A stretch of DNA of 5,104 nucleotides from Lysinibacillus sp. (GTDB lineage: Bacteria; Bacillota; Bacilli; Bacillales_A; Planococcaceae), in assembly GCA_012735355.1 (NCBI GenBank), contig JAAYHP010000139.1, forward strand, positions 1-5,104. Reading direction: 5' to 3'. A program made the translations under genes and the position numbers. How positions within the stretch are numbered: the stretch's first letter is position 1; each line of letters begins with the position of its first letter. The notes under the pieces are model-generated. The model did no database searches. It was not told the DNA's origin and saw nothing but the letters and a program-made list of their open reading frames with translations. Shown here in pieces: positions 1 to 5,007 of this stretch.

Positions 1-33
1 AATTTATATTTCGGCAAAGTAAAAATTTTCCCT

Positions 34-49
34 GCTATTTTAAAATAGC
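34..49. promoter_or_regulatory. 16-bp perfect palindrome, candidate operator
   Basis: GCTATTTTAAAATAGC is identical to its reverse complement over all 16 bases. It ends 4 bases before the TG of an extended -10 element, so it covers the place where a -35 hexamer would sit, and no good -35 hexamer is visible there. That position suits a repressor or activator site. Alternatively it could fold as a weak 6-bp hairpin with a TTAA loop followed by CCTTTTGTT and end an upstream transcript. I do not recognise the motif as a known regulator box. Confidence 0.4.
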
Positions 50-53
50 CTTT

Positions 54-62
54 TGTTATAAT
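54..62 (+). promoter_or_regulatory. extended -10 sigma-A promoter
   Basis: TGTTATAAT is a perfect TG-N-TATAAT extended -10. The expected start of transcription is near 69, which gives a leader of about 59 nt before the ATG at 128. There is no convincing -35 hexamer 17 bases upstream; a palindrome occupies that place. Within the leader, 74-82 and 92-100 can pair (8 of 9 pairs), leaving the ribosome binding site free. Confidence 0.6.
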
Positions 63-127
63 TTACAAGGAAGAATTTTACCGTAGAAGAAGGTTAAATT
101 ATCAAAAATATTAAGGAGGTACAAAAA

Positions 128-589
128 ATGAGTTTCGAGTTAAAAAACGTATATATCGAACGTTGCGATAAAGAAACTGAAGAAATTTTGGCTCAGGAAT
201 CCAAAGACTTTTTAAATACACCGATTCATTATTTCAAAAAACAACTAAATGAATTTCTCTATATTGAATCTCCGGTTTTTGAAGAAATTAAAGTCGATGC
301 TATTGCTATTGAGGTAGATGACGTATTTCGTACGTATATGGCCCTTTTCGGTTTCAAAGTGCAAAAAAAGCACACAGGAACGATTAAAAAATATTTGGAT
401 GAATCGTTACATACCGATTCGATTAAAAACTATAGCGCCCTTTTTGCAGGGGATGAGGGCTTGTGGGAAATCAATGTACCTTTAGATTATATTGAAGGTT
501 TTCATGAAGAAATGACGATTCAAGAGGCCCTTTCATTCACATGCCATTTTATTAAAGGGCTTCTATCTGCCATCGAAGAAAATGAATAA
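128..589 (+). CDS. conserved-looking protein of unknown function, 153 aa
   Basis: I do not recognise this protein. It starts at an ATG with an excellent ribosome binding site (AAGGAGGT at 113-120, 7-nt spacer) and has its own promoter and terminator, so it is very likely a real single-gene unit. The product is soluble and acidic, with no signal peptide, no membrane segment and no cysteine pair resembling a metal site. The C-terminal third (about residues 120-150) looks helical and amphipathic, and the middle (about 58-80) contains a hydrophobic stretch of the type IAIEVDDVFRTY followed by MALFGFKV, suggesting a mixed alpha/beta fold. The gene is convergent with the HAD phosphatase gene across a shared terminator. 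Function cannot be inferred from context. Confidence 0.85.
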   Translation: MSFELKNVYIERCDKETEEILAQESKDFLNTPIHYFKKQLNEFLYIESPVFEEIKVDAIAIEVDDVFRTYMALFGFKVQKKHTGTIKKYLDESLHTDSIKNYSALFAGDEGLWEINVPLDYIEGFHEEMTIQEALSFTCHFIKGLLSAIEENE

Positions 590-601
590 AAACACCACAA
601 T

Positions 602-633
602 AAAAGAGGCCCGCGACAAAACGAGCCTCTTTT
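602..633. terminator. bidirectional intrinsic terminator
   Basis: AAAAGAGGC (602-610) pairs perfectly with GCCTCTTTT (625-633) around a 14-nt loop, in which CG at 612-613 and CG at 622-623 can add two pairs. T-rich tails follow on both strands (TTTTTATT on plus, TTTTATT on minus). It lies between the ends of two convergent genes (stops at 589 and 684) and can serve both. Confidence 0.85.
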
Positions 634-683
634 TATTCGGATTAAAGTTGTTAAAAGAAAATGAAATGTAAATGTAACGGACA

Positions 684-1322
684 TTATTCAGGAATTGGAA
701 TTTTACTTAAATGAGAAACCATATCTTTTGGTGTATTAGCAACATATTTTGGCTTTTCTTTTTTAATCAATTCGAATCCATCTAGCCCCCAGCTAGCCCA
801 CATAAAAGGAACACCTAATTTATTGCATGCTTGGATATCCCTTAGTTCATCCCCTACATATAAAATTTCGTTTGGCATTAGTTGATAGCGCTTCATAAAT
901 TTTTTGATCACTACATCTTTACCAAACATCTTTTTTGCTGAAAGGATATCCGTTACTTCATGAATGTCTTCACGATTTAATACTAACTCAATATTTTCTC
1001 TTTTATTGGATGAAAGAATGAAGATTGAATACCCTTTCGATGAAAGTGTTTCGAGCATTTCCTTCACACCATCAAAAAGTGGCACTTCATTTGCATGCTC
1101 TTGAAAATAGCGATAAATTTTTGGCAAAATGATCGACAGTTTGTGCATTGGAAAATGAAATTTCTTCGCTTTACTGTAGTTATCAAGATGTCGAATCTCT
1201 TCTAAATCTTCCATCGTTATAGGAAGGTATTTATATTTGTCCGCAAAGGAATTCCATGCGTCAATGTAAACTTTAGCGGAGTTGGCAAGGGTTCCATCAA
1301 AATCAAATAAGATATATTTCAA
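684..1322 (-). CDS. HAD-superfamily hydrolase, phosphoglycolate phosphatase-like, 212 aa
   Basis: This is a cytoplasmic Mg-dependent phosphatase-type HAD hydrolase. All four family motifs are visible in the 212-residue form: motif I DFDGT at 7-11 (nucleophile D7, acid/base D9), motif II S104/S105 before N106, motif III lysine at K140 or K141, and motif IV GDELRD at 157-162 (D158, D162). Residues of about 15-80 between motifs I and II form a helical cap of the C1 type, as in phosphoglycolate and related phosphatases. I chose the TTG at 1322 because AAAGGGG lies 8 nt upstream and the protein then begins with MKYILFDFDGT, as is usual. A frame open to 1382 also begins with TTG but lacks a good ribosome binding site. 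The substrate cannot be read from the sequence; a small phosphate ester is likely. The gene follows the SDR gene on the same strand but is separated from it by a terminator. Confidence 0.9.
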   Translation of the reverse strand: MKYILFDFDGTLANSAKVYIDAWNSFADKYKYLPITMEDLEEIRHLDNYSKAKKFHFPMHKLSIILPKIYRYFQEHANEVPLFDGVKEMLETLSSKGYSIFILSSNKRENIELVLNREDIHEVTDILSAKKMFGKDVVIKKFMKRYQLMPNEILYVGDELRDIQACNKLGVPFMWASWGLDGFELIKKEKPKYVANTPKDMVSHLSKIPIPE

Positions 1323-1330
1323 GTCTCTTT

Positions 1331-1337
1331 CCCCTTT
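1331..1337 (-). promoter_or_regulatory. ribosome binding site deciding the TTG start of the HAD gene
   Basis: On the minus strand AAAGGGG is followed by an 8-nt spacer and TTG AAA TAT. It supports initiation at 1322 rather than at the upstream TTG at 1382 in the same frame. Confidence 0.7.
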
Positions 1338-1353
1338 ACTATGTATTGAGTTT

Positions 1354-1382
1354 ATTTTAGTTGGAATATAAAATAAAAACAA
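1354..1382 (-). promoter_or_regulatory. probable sigma-A promoter of the HAD gene
   Basis: On the minus strand TTGTTT (1382-1377) is separated by 17 nt from TAAAAT (1359-1354), a 3/6 and 5/6 match to the -35 and -10 consensus. Transcription would start near 1347, leaving a leader of about 25 nt with the ribosome binding site. A TATATT at 1370-1365 is an alternative -10 but lacks a -35 partner. The region is AT-rich, so chance matches are possible. Confidence 0.45.
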
Positions 1383-1406
1383 TTTTTCATGTACAGCTCC
1401 CCACTC

Positions 1407-1440
1407 AAAAAAATCCTTCCCAAAATAATTAGGAAGGATT
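1407..1440 (-). terminator. intrinsic terminator of the SDR gene
   Basis: A 9-bp perfect stem (1412-1420 with 1432-1440) closes an 11-nt loop. On the minus strand it is followed by a run of T (1413-1407). It starts 12 bases beyond the SDR stop codon and separates that gene from the HAD gene downstream. Confidence 0.85.
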
Positions 1441-1452
1441 CAAATACTCACA

Positions 1453-2217
1453 TTAAAACCCGCTAGTCCATCCACCATCTACTACTACAACCGTCCCATT
1501 TACAAAGCTTGCCTCATCAGAAGCTAGGAACAATGCTACTTGTGCGATTTCTTCCGGCTTTCCTGAGCGAGGAGACAACTTATGCGTCAAACTAGAGCGG
1601 CCCATTCCAAATTCGCTTATGTTTGTCATGCTTGCTCCGATATTCGTTTCAACAGCACCTGGGGCAATACCATTCACACGAATACCTTTTTCCGCATACA
1701 TAAAAGCGGTATTCTTCGTAATACCAACAACGGCATGTTTCGATGCACCATAAGCAACCCCTGCATGACCTCCATTTAATCCACCAGTAGAAATCGTATT
1801 GATGACAACTCCTTCTTTATTGTTCTCCAGCCAATAGTTGATTGCTTTTCGCATCGCTCGCATAACGCCTTTCGTATTTACATCAAATATCCGATCCCAT
1901 TTTTCATCTGTAATTTCACCAACCGGTTCAAAACCATCCATAATTCCTGCGTTATTCACAAGGATATCGAGTGTTCCATATTCATTGATTGCTGTATCAA
2001 TCATGCTTTCAATATCTTCTAACAACGAAACATCGGCTTTCACCGCTTTGCAAGTTCCCCCTCGAGCAGCAATTTCCTTTGCCACCTCTTCCGCACCTTC
2101 TAAATTATAGTCGGCTAAAATCACTTTCGCTCCTTCCTTCGCGTATAATTCCGCTATCGCTTTCCCCATTCCAGATGCCGCACCAGTTACAACCGCCACT
2201 TTGTTTTGCAATTTCAT
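1453..2217 (-). CDS. short-chain dehydrogenase/reductase (SDR), classical type, 254 aa
   Basis: This is a cytoplasmic NAD(P)(H)-dependent oxidoreductase of the classical SDR family, close in layout to glucose 1-dehydrogenase or 3-oxoacyl-ACP reductase-like enzymes. Visible motifs are the Rossmann glycine motif TGAASGMG at 11-18, D36 at the end of strand 2 (favours NAD over NADP), DV at 62-63, NNAG at 88-91, and the catalytic tetrad N114, S143, Y156 and K160 (YGASK). The PG motif is at 186-187 and the C-terminal VDGGW at 246-250. The length is typical. I chose the ATG at 2217 because GGAG lies 8 nt upstream and the family starts a few residues before the glycine motif. The frame is open to 2265, but that codon lies at the predicted transcription start. 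The substrate is not predictable. The gene appears monocistronic. Confidence 0.93.
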   Translation of the reverse strand: MKLQNKVAVVTGAASGMGKAIAELYAKEGAKVILADYNLEGAEEVAKEIAARGGTCKAVKADVSLLEDIESMIDTAINEYGTLDILVNNAGIMDGFEPVGEITDEKWDRIFDVNTKGVMRAMRKAINYWLENNKEGVVINTISTGGLNGGHAGVAYGASKHAVVGITKNTAFMYAEKGIRVNGIAPGAVETNIGASMTNISEFGMGRSSLTHKLSPRSGKPEEIAQVALFLASDEASFVNGTVVVVDGGWTSGF

Positions 2218-2269
2218 TTTACCAACTCCATTCATTTTTATTATCAACAATTTCGTACTCCACACCTTA

Positions 2270-2298
2270 ATTCTATTTTTTTACATTCTTATATTCAA
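2270..2298 (-). promoter_or_regulatory. sigma-A promoter of the SDR gene
   Basis: On the minus strand TTGAAT (2298-2293) is followed by exactly 17 nt and TAGAAT (2275-2270), a 4/6 and 5/6 consensus match. The predicted transcription start near 2263 gives a leader of about 46 nt and supports the ATG at 2217 as the start codon. Confidence 0.65.
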
Positions 2299-2402
2299 GT
2301 AATAACCTATAAAAATATGTAAATATTCCGAAAATTGTTTATATGTAATATATTTTTTTCTCTAATAACTATACGTTTGCACAGTCCTCTTTTCTTTTAA
2401 TA

Positions 2403-2411
2403 CATAAATTA
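2403..2411 (+). promoter_or_regulatory. sigma-K-like -10 element of the yjcZ-like gene
   Basis: CATAAATTA matches the mother-cell sigma-K -10 consensus CATANNNTA. No AC dinucleotide lies at the usual distance upstream (the nearest, at 2381-2382, is a few bases too far), so an activator might be needed. Transcription would start near 2418, directly before the ribosome binding site. The assignment rests on one element plus the identity of the gene. Confidence 0.4.
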
Positions 2412-2434
2412 ATAGTAGCAAGGAGGTGAGTTTT

Positions 2435-2563
2435 ATGGGCTACAAATATGGTGGCGGATACTATGGTGGAAGCTATGGTTGCAGATTCGACTTTTCACTA
2501 CTAGTAGTGCTTTTCATTTTATTAATCATCGTTGGAACACACTTCCATTCTAAAGGATACTAA
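2435..2563 (+). CDS. yjcZ: YjcZ-family tiny sporulation membrane protein, 42 aa
   Basis: This tiny protein has a Gly/Tyr-rich N-terminus (residues 2-15, GYKYGGGYYGG-like), a single transmembrane helix at about 20-35 (FSLLVVLFILLIIVG) and a short polar C-terminus. That is the characteristic layout of the YjcZ family of tiny membrane proteins of spore-forming Bacillus, and the LLVVLFILLIIVG core is the family hallmark. The start is fixed by a near-perfect Shine-Dalgarno site (AAGGAGGTGA, 2420-2429; 8 nt between GGAGG and ATG). Family members are annotated as sporulation proteins but their molecular role is not known to me. It appears to be a single-gene unit with its own terminator. The symbol is assigned by family resemblance; several paralogues usually occur per genome. 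Confidence 0.9.
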   Translation: MGYKYGGGYYGGSYGCRFDFSLLVVLFILLIIVGTHFHSKGY

Positions 2564-2605
2564 TCCACAAACACCTAAAGATCCTTAGCGACACTATTTA
2601 TAATC

Positions 2606-2637
2606 CCAGGTACCTAAAGTGGTGCCTGGTCTTTTTT
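2606..2637 (+). terminator. intrinsic terminator after the yjcZ-like gene
   Basis: CCAGGTACC (2606-2614) pairs with GGTGCCTGG (2621-2629) with one G-U pair and a 6-nt loop, followed by TCTTTTTT. The GGTGCCTGG arm resembles short CCAGGCACC/GGTGCCTGG elements that recur in Bacillaceae intergenic regions; that is from memory and not tested here. Confidence 0.8.
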
Positions 2638-2648
2638 AAAACTTACAT

Positions 2649-2680
2649 TGAATGATAACTATACAATTTGTAAATAATGA
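2649..2680 (+). promoter_or_regulatory. candidate forespore promoter of sspH
   Basis: TGAATG (2649-2654) resembles the sigma-G -35 element TGAATA. After 15 nt comes GTAAATAATGA (2670-2680), which sits where a -10 would be but is a poor match to the sigma-G -10 CATACTA. sspH in Bacillus subtilis is a forespore gene, and the position 20 nt before the ribosome binding site is suitable. A very similar arrangement occurs at 4078-4109. Confidence 0.35.
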
Positions 2681-2713
2681 AAGTAACTTCACTAAGAATG
2701 GAGGCAAACTTTC

Positions 2714-2893
2714 ATGAATATTCAAAGAGCTAAAGAAATCGTAGACTCAGGTGAGTTAGCGAATATTTCCTTTAACGGACAACGGATTTATATTCAACAT
2801 GTTGATGAAAAAAATAAAACTGCCCGCATCTATCCTTTAGATGATCCGGAAGATGAAAAAGATGTTCCCATTGATCAGCTAATAGAAAACTAA
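2714..2893 (+). CDS. sspH: H-type small acid-soluble spore protein, 59 aa
   Basis: This is a minor small acid-soluble spore protein deposited in the core of the developing spore. The N-terminal MNIQRAKEIV, the central NGQRIYIQHVDE (residues 21-32) and the ARIYPLDDPED segment (37-47) are the diagnostic blocks of the SspH family, and the length matches the family. The family is distinct from the DNA-binding alpha/beta type, and its biochemical role is not well defined. The start codon follows GGAGG (2700-2704) with a 9-nt spacer. The gene stands alone between its own terminator and that of the yjcZ-like gene. Expression in the forespore is expected from the family, with a weakly matching promoter just upstream. 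Confidence 0.95.
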   Translation: MNIQRAKEIVDSGELANISFNGQRIYIQHVDEKNKTARIYPLDDPEDEKDVPIDQLIEN

Positions 2894-2906
2894 ATCTTTC
2901 ATCATA

Positions 2907-2950
2907 AAAAAGTGCGTAAATGAAGGAATTTCAATTACGTACTTTTTATT
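2907..2950 (+). terminator. intrinsic terminator of sspH
   Basis: A 13-bp stem pairs 2907-2919 with 2935-2947 (one G-U pair). The loop itself holds a further 4-bp helix (TGAA 2921-2924 with TTCA 2930-2933). A T-rich tail follows, and the upstream A run also allows weak function on the minus strand. Confidence 0.85.
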
Positions 2951-3002
2951 TTCTTATTTTACATTTAGTTTACAGCGTTACCTACACTTCCATCTTCCCG
3001 CT

Positions 3003-3032
3003 AAGACAATTCCATAGATAATATGTTATATT
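3003..3032 (+). promoter_or_regulatory. probable sigma-A promoter of the methyltransferase gene
   Basis: TGTTATATT (3024-3032) is an extended -10 with TATATT at 3027-3032. AAGACA at 3003-3008 (4/6 match to TTGACA) lies 18 nt upstream. The predicted start near 3039 gives a leader of about 80 nt containing the hairpin described separately. The preceding 50 bases (2951-3002) hold nothing else that I can identify. Confidence 0.5.
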
Positions 3033-3038
3033 AAGAAG

Positions 3039-3100
3039 AATGACGATAATAGGCAGTCTTATGGCTGTCTATTTTTTATGGCATCGACATTACTATCATT
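3039..3100 (+). promoter_or_regulatory. structured leader with terminator-like hairpin
   Basis: AGGCAGTC (3051-3058) pairs with GGCTGTCT (3063-3070), including two G-U pairs, around a TTAT loop. It is followed by ATTTTTTAT, so it resembles an intrinsic terminator, yet it lies between the probable promoter and the start codon of the methyltransferase gene. The bases immediately outside, 3039-3050 and 3089-3100, can also pair (9 Watson-Crick, 1 G-U, 2 mismatches of 12). This suggests either a folded cis-regulatory leader or an attenuator. I do not recognise a known riboswitch class. Confidence 0.4.
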
Positions 3101-3119
3101 GTTATAAAGGAAGAGACAA

Positions 3120-4061
3120 TTGAAACAACAACCAACTTACATTTACACCTTTGTCCACCATCTAGATGAATATGAGCTTTGTCGTATGGAAATGCGGGCA
3201 TTCTTTGGCTTCGACACAGAGGAAAACTTCATCATTAGCCATCGAAAAATCGATCCAAGCAGAAGCCCGTTCATCCAAGATCAATTAGAAGTGATCCACG
3301 AAGGAAACAGCATAGAGGAACTTGAACAATCGATTCAACATATGACAATGACTCAATCTTATAAAGTAGAATGCTTAAATAAAATGGATATTGGAAAGAC
3401 AGCTAAAATCCATCATCCAGAACGGAGGGACATTGAAAAACGAATAGGACTTTGTATTGAAGGGGAAGTAAATTTAGATAATCCTGATATCGTCCTTGGT
3501 CTTCTCAATTTGAACGGACGTTGGTATTTAGGGAACTATACGAAAGCAGAATCCATTTGGCGAAAACATTTACATAAGCCAAATAGCTATTCTACCGCGC
3601 TAAGCACTCGGGTTGCCCGGTCCATAGTGAACATTGCCATCCCCAAACCAGAAGGGATACGAGCAATCGATCCTTGTTGTGGCATTGGGACTGTCGTCAT
3701 TGAGGCACTATCAATGGGGATTAATATTATCGGTAGGGATATTAGCCCTCTTGTCTGCGTTGGCGCAAGGGAAAATATTCAATATTTTGAGTATGAGACT
3801 ACTGTCACAAAGGGACCTATTTCAGATGTGTCGGAGCATTATGATGTCGCTTTTGTAGATTTACCATATAATATTTACTCTCATATTTCACCGGAAGAAG
3901 AATTGGATTTAATTAAGCAAGCTCGTCGCATTGCCGACCGGGTTTTATTTGTAACGGTAGATCCAATTGATGAAGCAGTACGAAATGCTGGTTTTACAAT
4001 AATAGACCGAGCCATCGCAAAAAAGGCGAATTTTACACGCCAAATTTTACTATGTGAATAA
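3120..4061 (+). CDS. SAM-dependent RNA methyltransferase, UPF0020/TRM11-like family, 313 aa
   Basis: The C-terminal half is a Rossmann-fold methyltransferase. It has SAM-binding motif I DPCCGIG at 184-190, an acidic end to strand 2 in GRDIS (D207), and the motif IV catalytic loop DLPY at 247-250. DLPY takes the place of the DPPY/NPPY of N-methyltransferases. The segment at about 145-175 (WRKHLHKPNSYSTALSTRVA) is the conserved lead-in of the UPF0020/TRM11-like RNA methylase group. The N-terminal 140 residues probably form the substrate-binding region; I cannot confirm a THUMP domain. By family, the likely reaction is methylation of an exocyclic guanine nitrogen in tRNA or rRNA, but the target is not known. 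The start is TTG at 3120, with AAAGGAAG at 3106-3113 and a 6-nt spacer. The gene follows the sspH terminator and has its own probable promoter and a structured leader. Confidence 0.88.
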   Translation: MKQQPTYIYTFVHHLDEYELCRMEMRAFFGFDTEENFIISHRKIDPSRSPFIQDQLEVIHEGNSIEELEQSIQHMTMTQSYKVECLNKMDIGKTAKIHHPERRDIEKRIGLCIEGEVNLDNPDIVLGLLNLNGRWYLGNYTKAESIWRKHLHKPNSYSTALSTRVARSIVNIAIPKPEGIRAIDPCCGIGTVVIEALSMGINIIGRDISPLVCVGARENIQYFEYETTVTKGPISDVSEHYDVAFVDLPYNIYSHISPEEELDLIKQARRIADRVLFVTVDPIDEAVRNAGFTIIDRAIAKKANFTRQILLCE

Positions 4062-4077
4062 AGGAACGCTCCTTTCA

Positions 4078-4109
4078 TGAATAAAACATTTCAATAACGA
4101 TAAAAATGA
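4078..4109 (+). promoter_or_regulatory. candidate sporulation promoter of the 55-aa gene
   Basis: TGAATA (4078-4083) is identical to the sigma-G -35 consensus. After 15 nt comes GATAAAAATGA (4099-4109), whose form also suits a sigma-F-like -10. The arrangement matches that before sspH (TGAATG, 15 nt, GTAAATAATGA). A start near 4114 would leave room for the ribosome binding site at 4124-4130. This is inferred from pattern only, in an AT-rich stretch. Confidence 0.3.
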
Positions 4110-4139
4110 TTTTATATTCTTTGAAAGGAGTTGTTGCGA

Positions 4140-4307
4140 TTGACCAAAAAAGATACAGATTCGAATTTGAAAGAACAACCTAACTCAAAGATCGATTTCA
4201 ACCTCCTTCGGCATTCAGCACATAGCATTCGAAAAAAATATGAAGAAATTGCTGAAGAACATAACCCATTAAAAAATTATCGTTTAAAAAAGAATATTAA
4301 AAACTAA
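4140..4307 (+). CDS. small basic protein of unknown function, 55 aa
   Basis: I do not recognise this protein. It begins at TTG 4140 behind AAAGGAG (4124-4130, 9-nt spacer); TTG codons at 4131 and 4134 are in frame but too close to the binding site. The product is hydrophilic and basic (13 Lys/Arg against 8 Asp/Glu). It has a polar, probably disordered N-terminus (1-17) and a likely helix at about 20-41 containing HSAHSIRKKYEEIAEE, and it lacks cysteine, signal peptide or membrane segment. Strong evidence that it is real comes from the ribosome binding site, a stop followed closely by a perfect terminator, and a promoter-like element. Its size and context near sspH suggest a sporulation-associated small protein, but it matches no SASP family that I know. 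Confidence 0.7.
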   Translation: MTKKDTDSNLKEQPNSKIDFNLLRHSAHSIRKKYEEIAEEHNPLKNYRLKKNIKN

Positions 4308-4330
4308 AAAAACATTAACCCTATGTAAAG

Positions 4331-4367
4331 CAAAAATTCGCCTCACATTTTGAGAGGCGAATTTTTG
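4331..4367. terminator. bidirectional intrinsic terminator, 14-bp perfect stem
   Basis: 4331-4344 pairs perfectly with 4354-4367 around a 9-nt loop. The GC-rich part (CGCCTC/GAGGCG) lies next to the loop and is flanked by A5/T5 runs, giving T tracts on both strands. It sits between the convergent stops at 4307 and 4371 and can end both transcripts. Confidence 0.92.
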
Positions 4368-4370
4368 TGT

Positions 4371-4985
4371 TTAAAACTCATTATAAAATTGTTCTTTTAT
4401 CTCCTCTGGCGATAGCCCAGGATGTTTTTCCTGTAACACGGGAATTAATTTTTCCCATAATGTATCCATAATATAAAAATCTCGATCAAATACATAATCT
4501 AATTCTTCACGTGAAATTCCAAGTGCACTTGCAAAGCGATTTTTTTCTTCCATTTCTATTGGCGCAATGTGTTGATCAATATATGCTGTAACTTCCTCTT
4601 GAGAAACAGTTACGTCATATTTCTTTTCCGCAATAGAAATTGCTTGTAAATATCGTGCTACTTGCTCTTCTGCACTTTGCTTCACATTGTTATGAATAAG
4701 AACATTAGCCATTTCATTCTCAACATTCATACGAAAGGCCGTTTTTTCTACACTGAAAAATTCCGCCAGTTCCATTGACTGAATATCTTTATCTAGCAAC
4801 ACATCAATTTGGTAGTTCATTTTTTGTAAAACGTTAGGAATTGCTTCTTCTAATTTTGAATAATCCATCTCAATGATACTCGGCTCTTGTGTCTCCAATT
4901 GCTGTTTCACTTCGTTTGTTTCCACAGTTTCATGATTGCATGCAACAAGGGTGAGAATGGCAAAAGGAATGAACCACTTTTTCAT
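4371..4985 (-). CDS. predicted lipoprotein with SurA/PrsA N-terminal-like helical region, 204 aa
   Basis: The N-terminus is a type II signal peptide: KK at 2-3, a hydrophobic core at 4-14, and lipobox LVAC at 13-16. C16 should therefore be lipidated and the protein anchored on the outer face of the membrane. Residues 17-38 are a polar linker rich in Glu, Thr and Gln. The rest is helical. The part from about 105 to 200 (EEQVARYLQAISIAEKKYDVTVSQEEVTAYI, then a helix ending in SPEEIKEQF) resembles the chaperone-like N-terminal helices of SurA/PrsA-type folding proteins, but no peptidyl-prolyl isomerase domain follows. The chaperone-like role is inference from sequence pattern only. The binding site AGGGGG (4995-4990) lies only 4 nt from the ATG. 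It follows a zinc-ribbon gene by 22 nt on the same strand and probably shares its transcript. Confidence 0.85.
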   Translation of the reverse strand: MKKWFIPFAILTLVACNHETVETNEVKQQLETQEPSIIEMDYSKLEEAIPNVLQKMNYQIDVLLDKDIQSMELAEFFSVEKTAFRMNVENEMANVLIHNNVKQSAEEQVARYLQAISIAEKKYDVTVSQEEVTAYIDQHIAPIEMEEKNRFASALGISREELDYVFDRDFYIMDTLWEKLIPVLQEKHPGLSPEEIKEQFYNEF

Positions 4986-5007
4986 AAATCCCCCTACTTT
5001 CTAACAA

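Noticed and set aside
1..48. Open plus-strand frame from base 1 ending in TAG at 46-48, a possible C-terminal tail of an upstream gene.
   Set aside because: Only 15 codons are visible with no recognisable sequence, and an open frame of this length in AT-rich DNA is uninformative.
1352..1390. 12-codon minus-strand frame (ATG at 1390) with GGGGAG upstream, a possible leader peptide of the HAD gene.
   Set aside because: It overlaps the best predicted promoter, so it would lie upstream of the transcription start; no special codon content.
1582..2270. Plus-strand open frames at 1582-1779, 1838-2110 and 1989-2270.
   Set aside because: They are antisense to the SDR gene, have no ribosome binding site and give low-complexity products; they are shadows.
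2365..2664. The 10-mer ATAACTATAC occurs upstream of both the yjcZ-like gene (2365-2374) and sspH (2655-2664).
   Set aside because: Its distances to the respective -10 candidates differ, so it is probably a chance repeat in AT-rich DNA.
3634..3858. Plus-strand frame inside the methyltransferase gene, and a minus-strand frame at 3881-4078.
   Set aside because: Both overlap a gene with clear family motifs and lack ribosome binding sites.
4060..4075. Hairpin AAAGGA/TCCTTT overlapping the stop of the methyltransferase gene, a possible terminator.
   Set aside because: It has only 6 bp and no T run follows; read-through into the 55-residue gene is possible.
4113..4118. TATATT as a sigma-A -10 for the 55-residue gene.
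   Set aside because: Transcription would start inside the ribosome binding site, and there is no acceptable -35.
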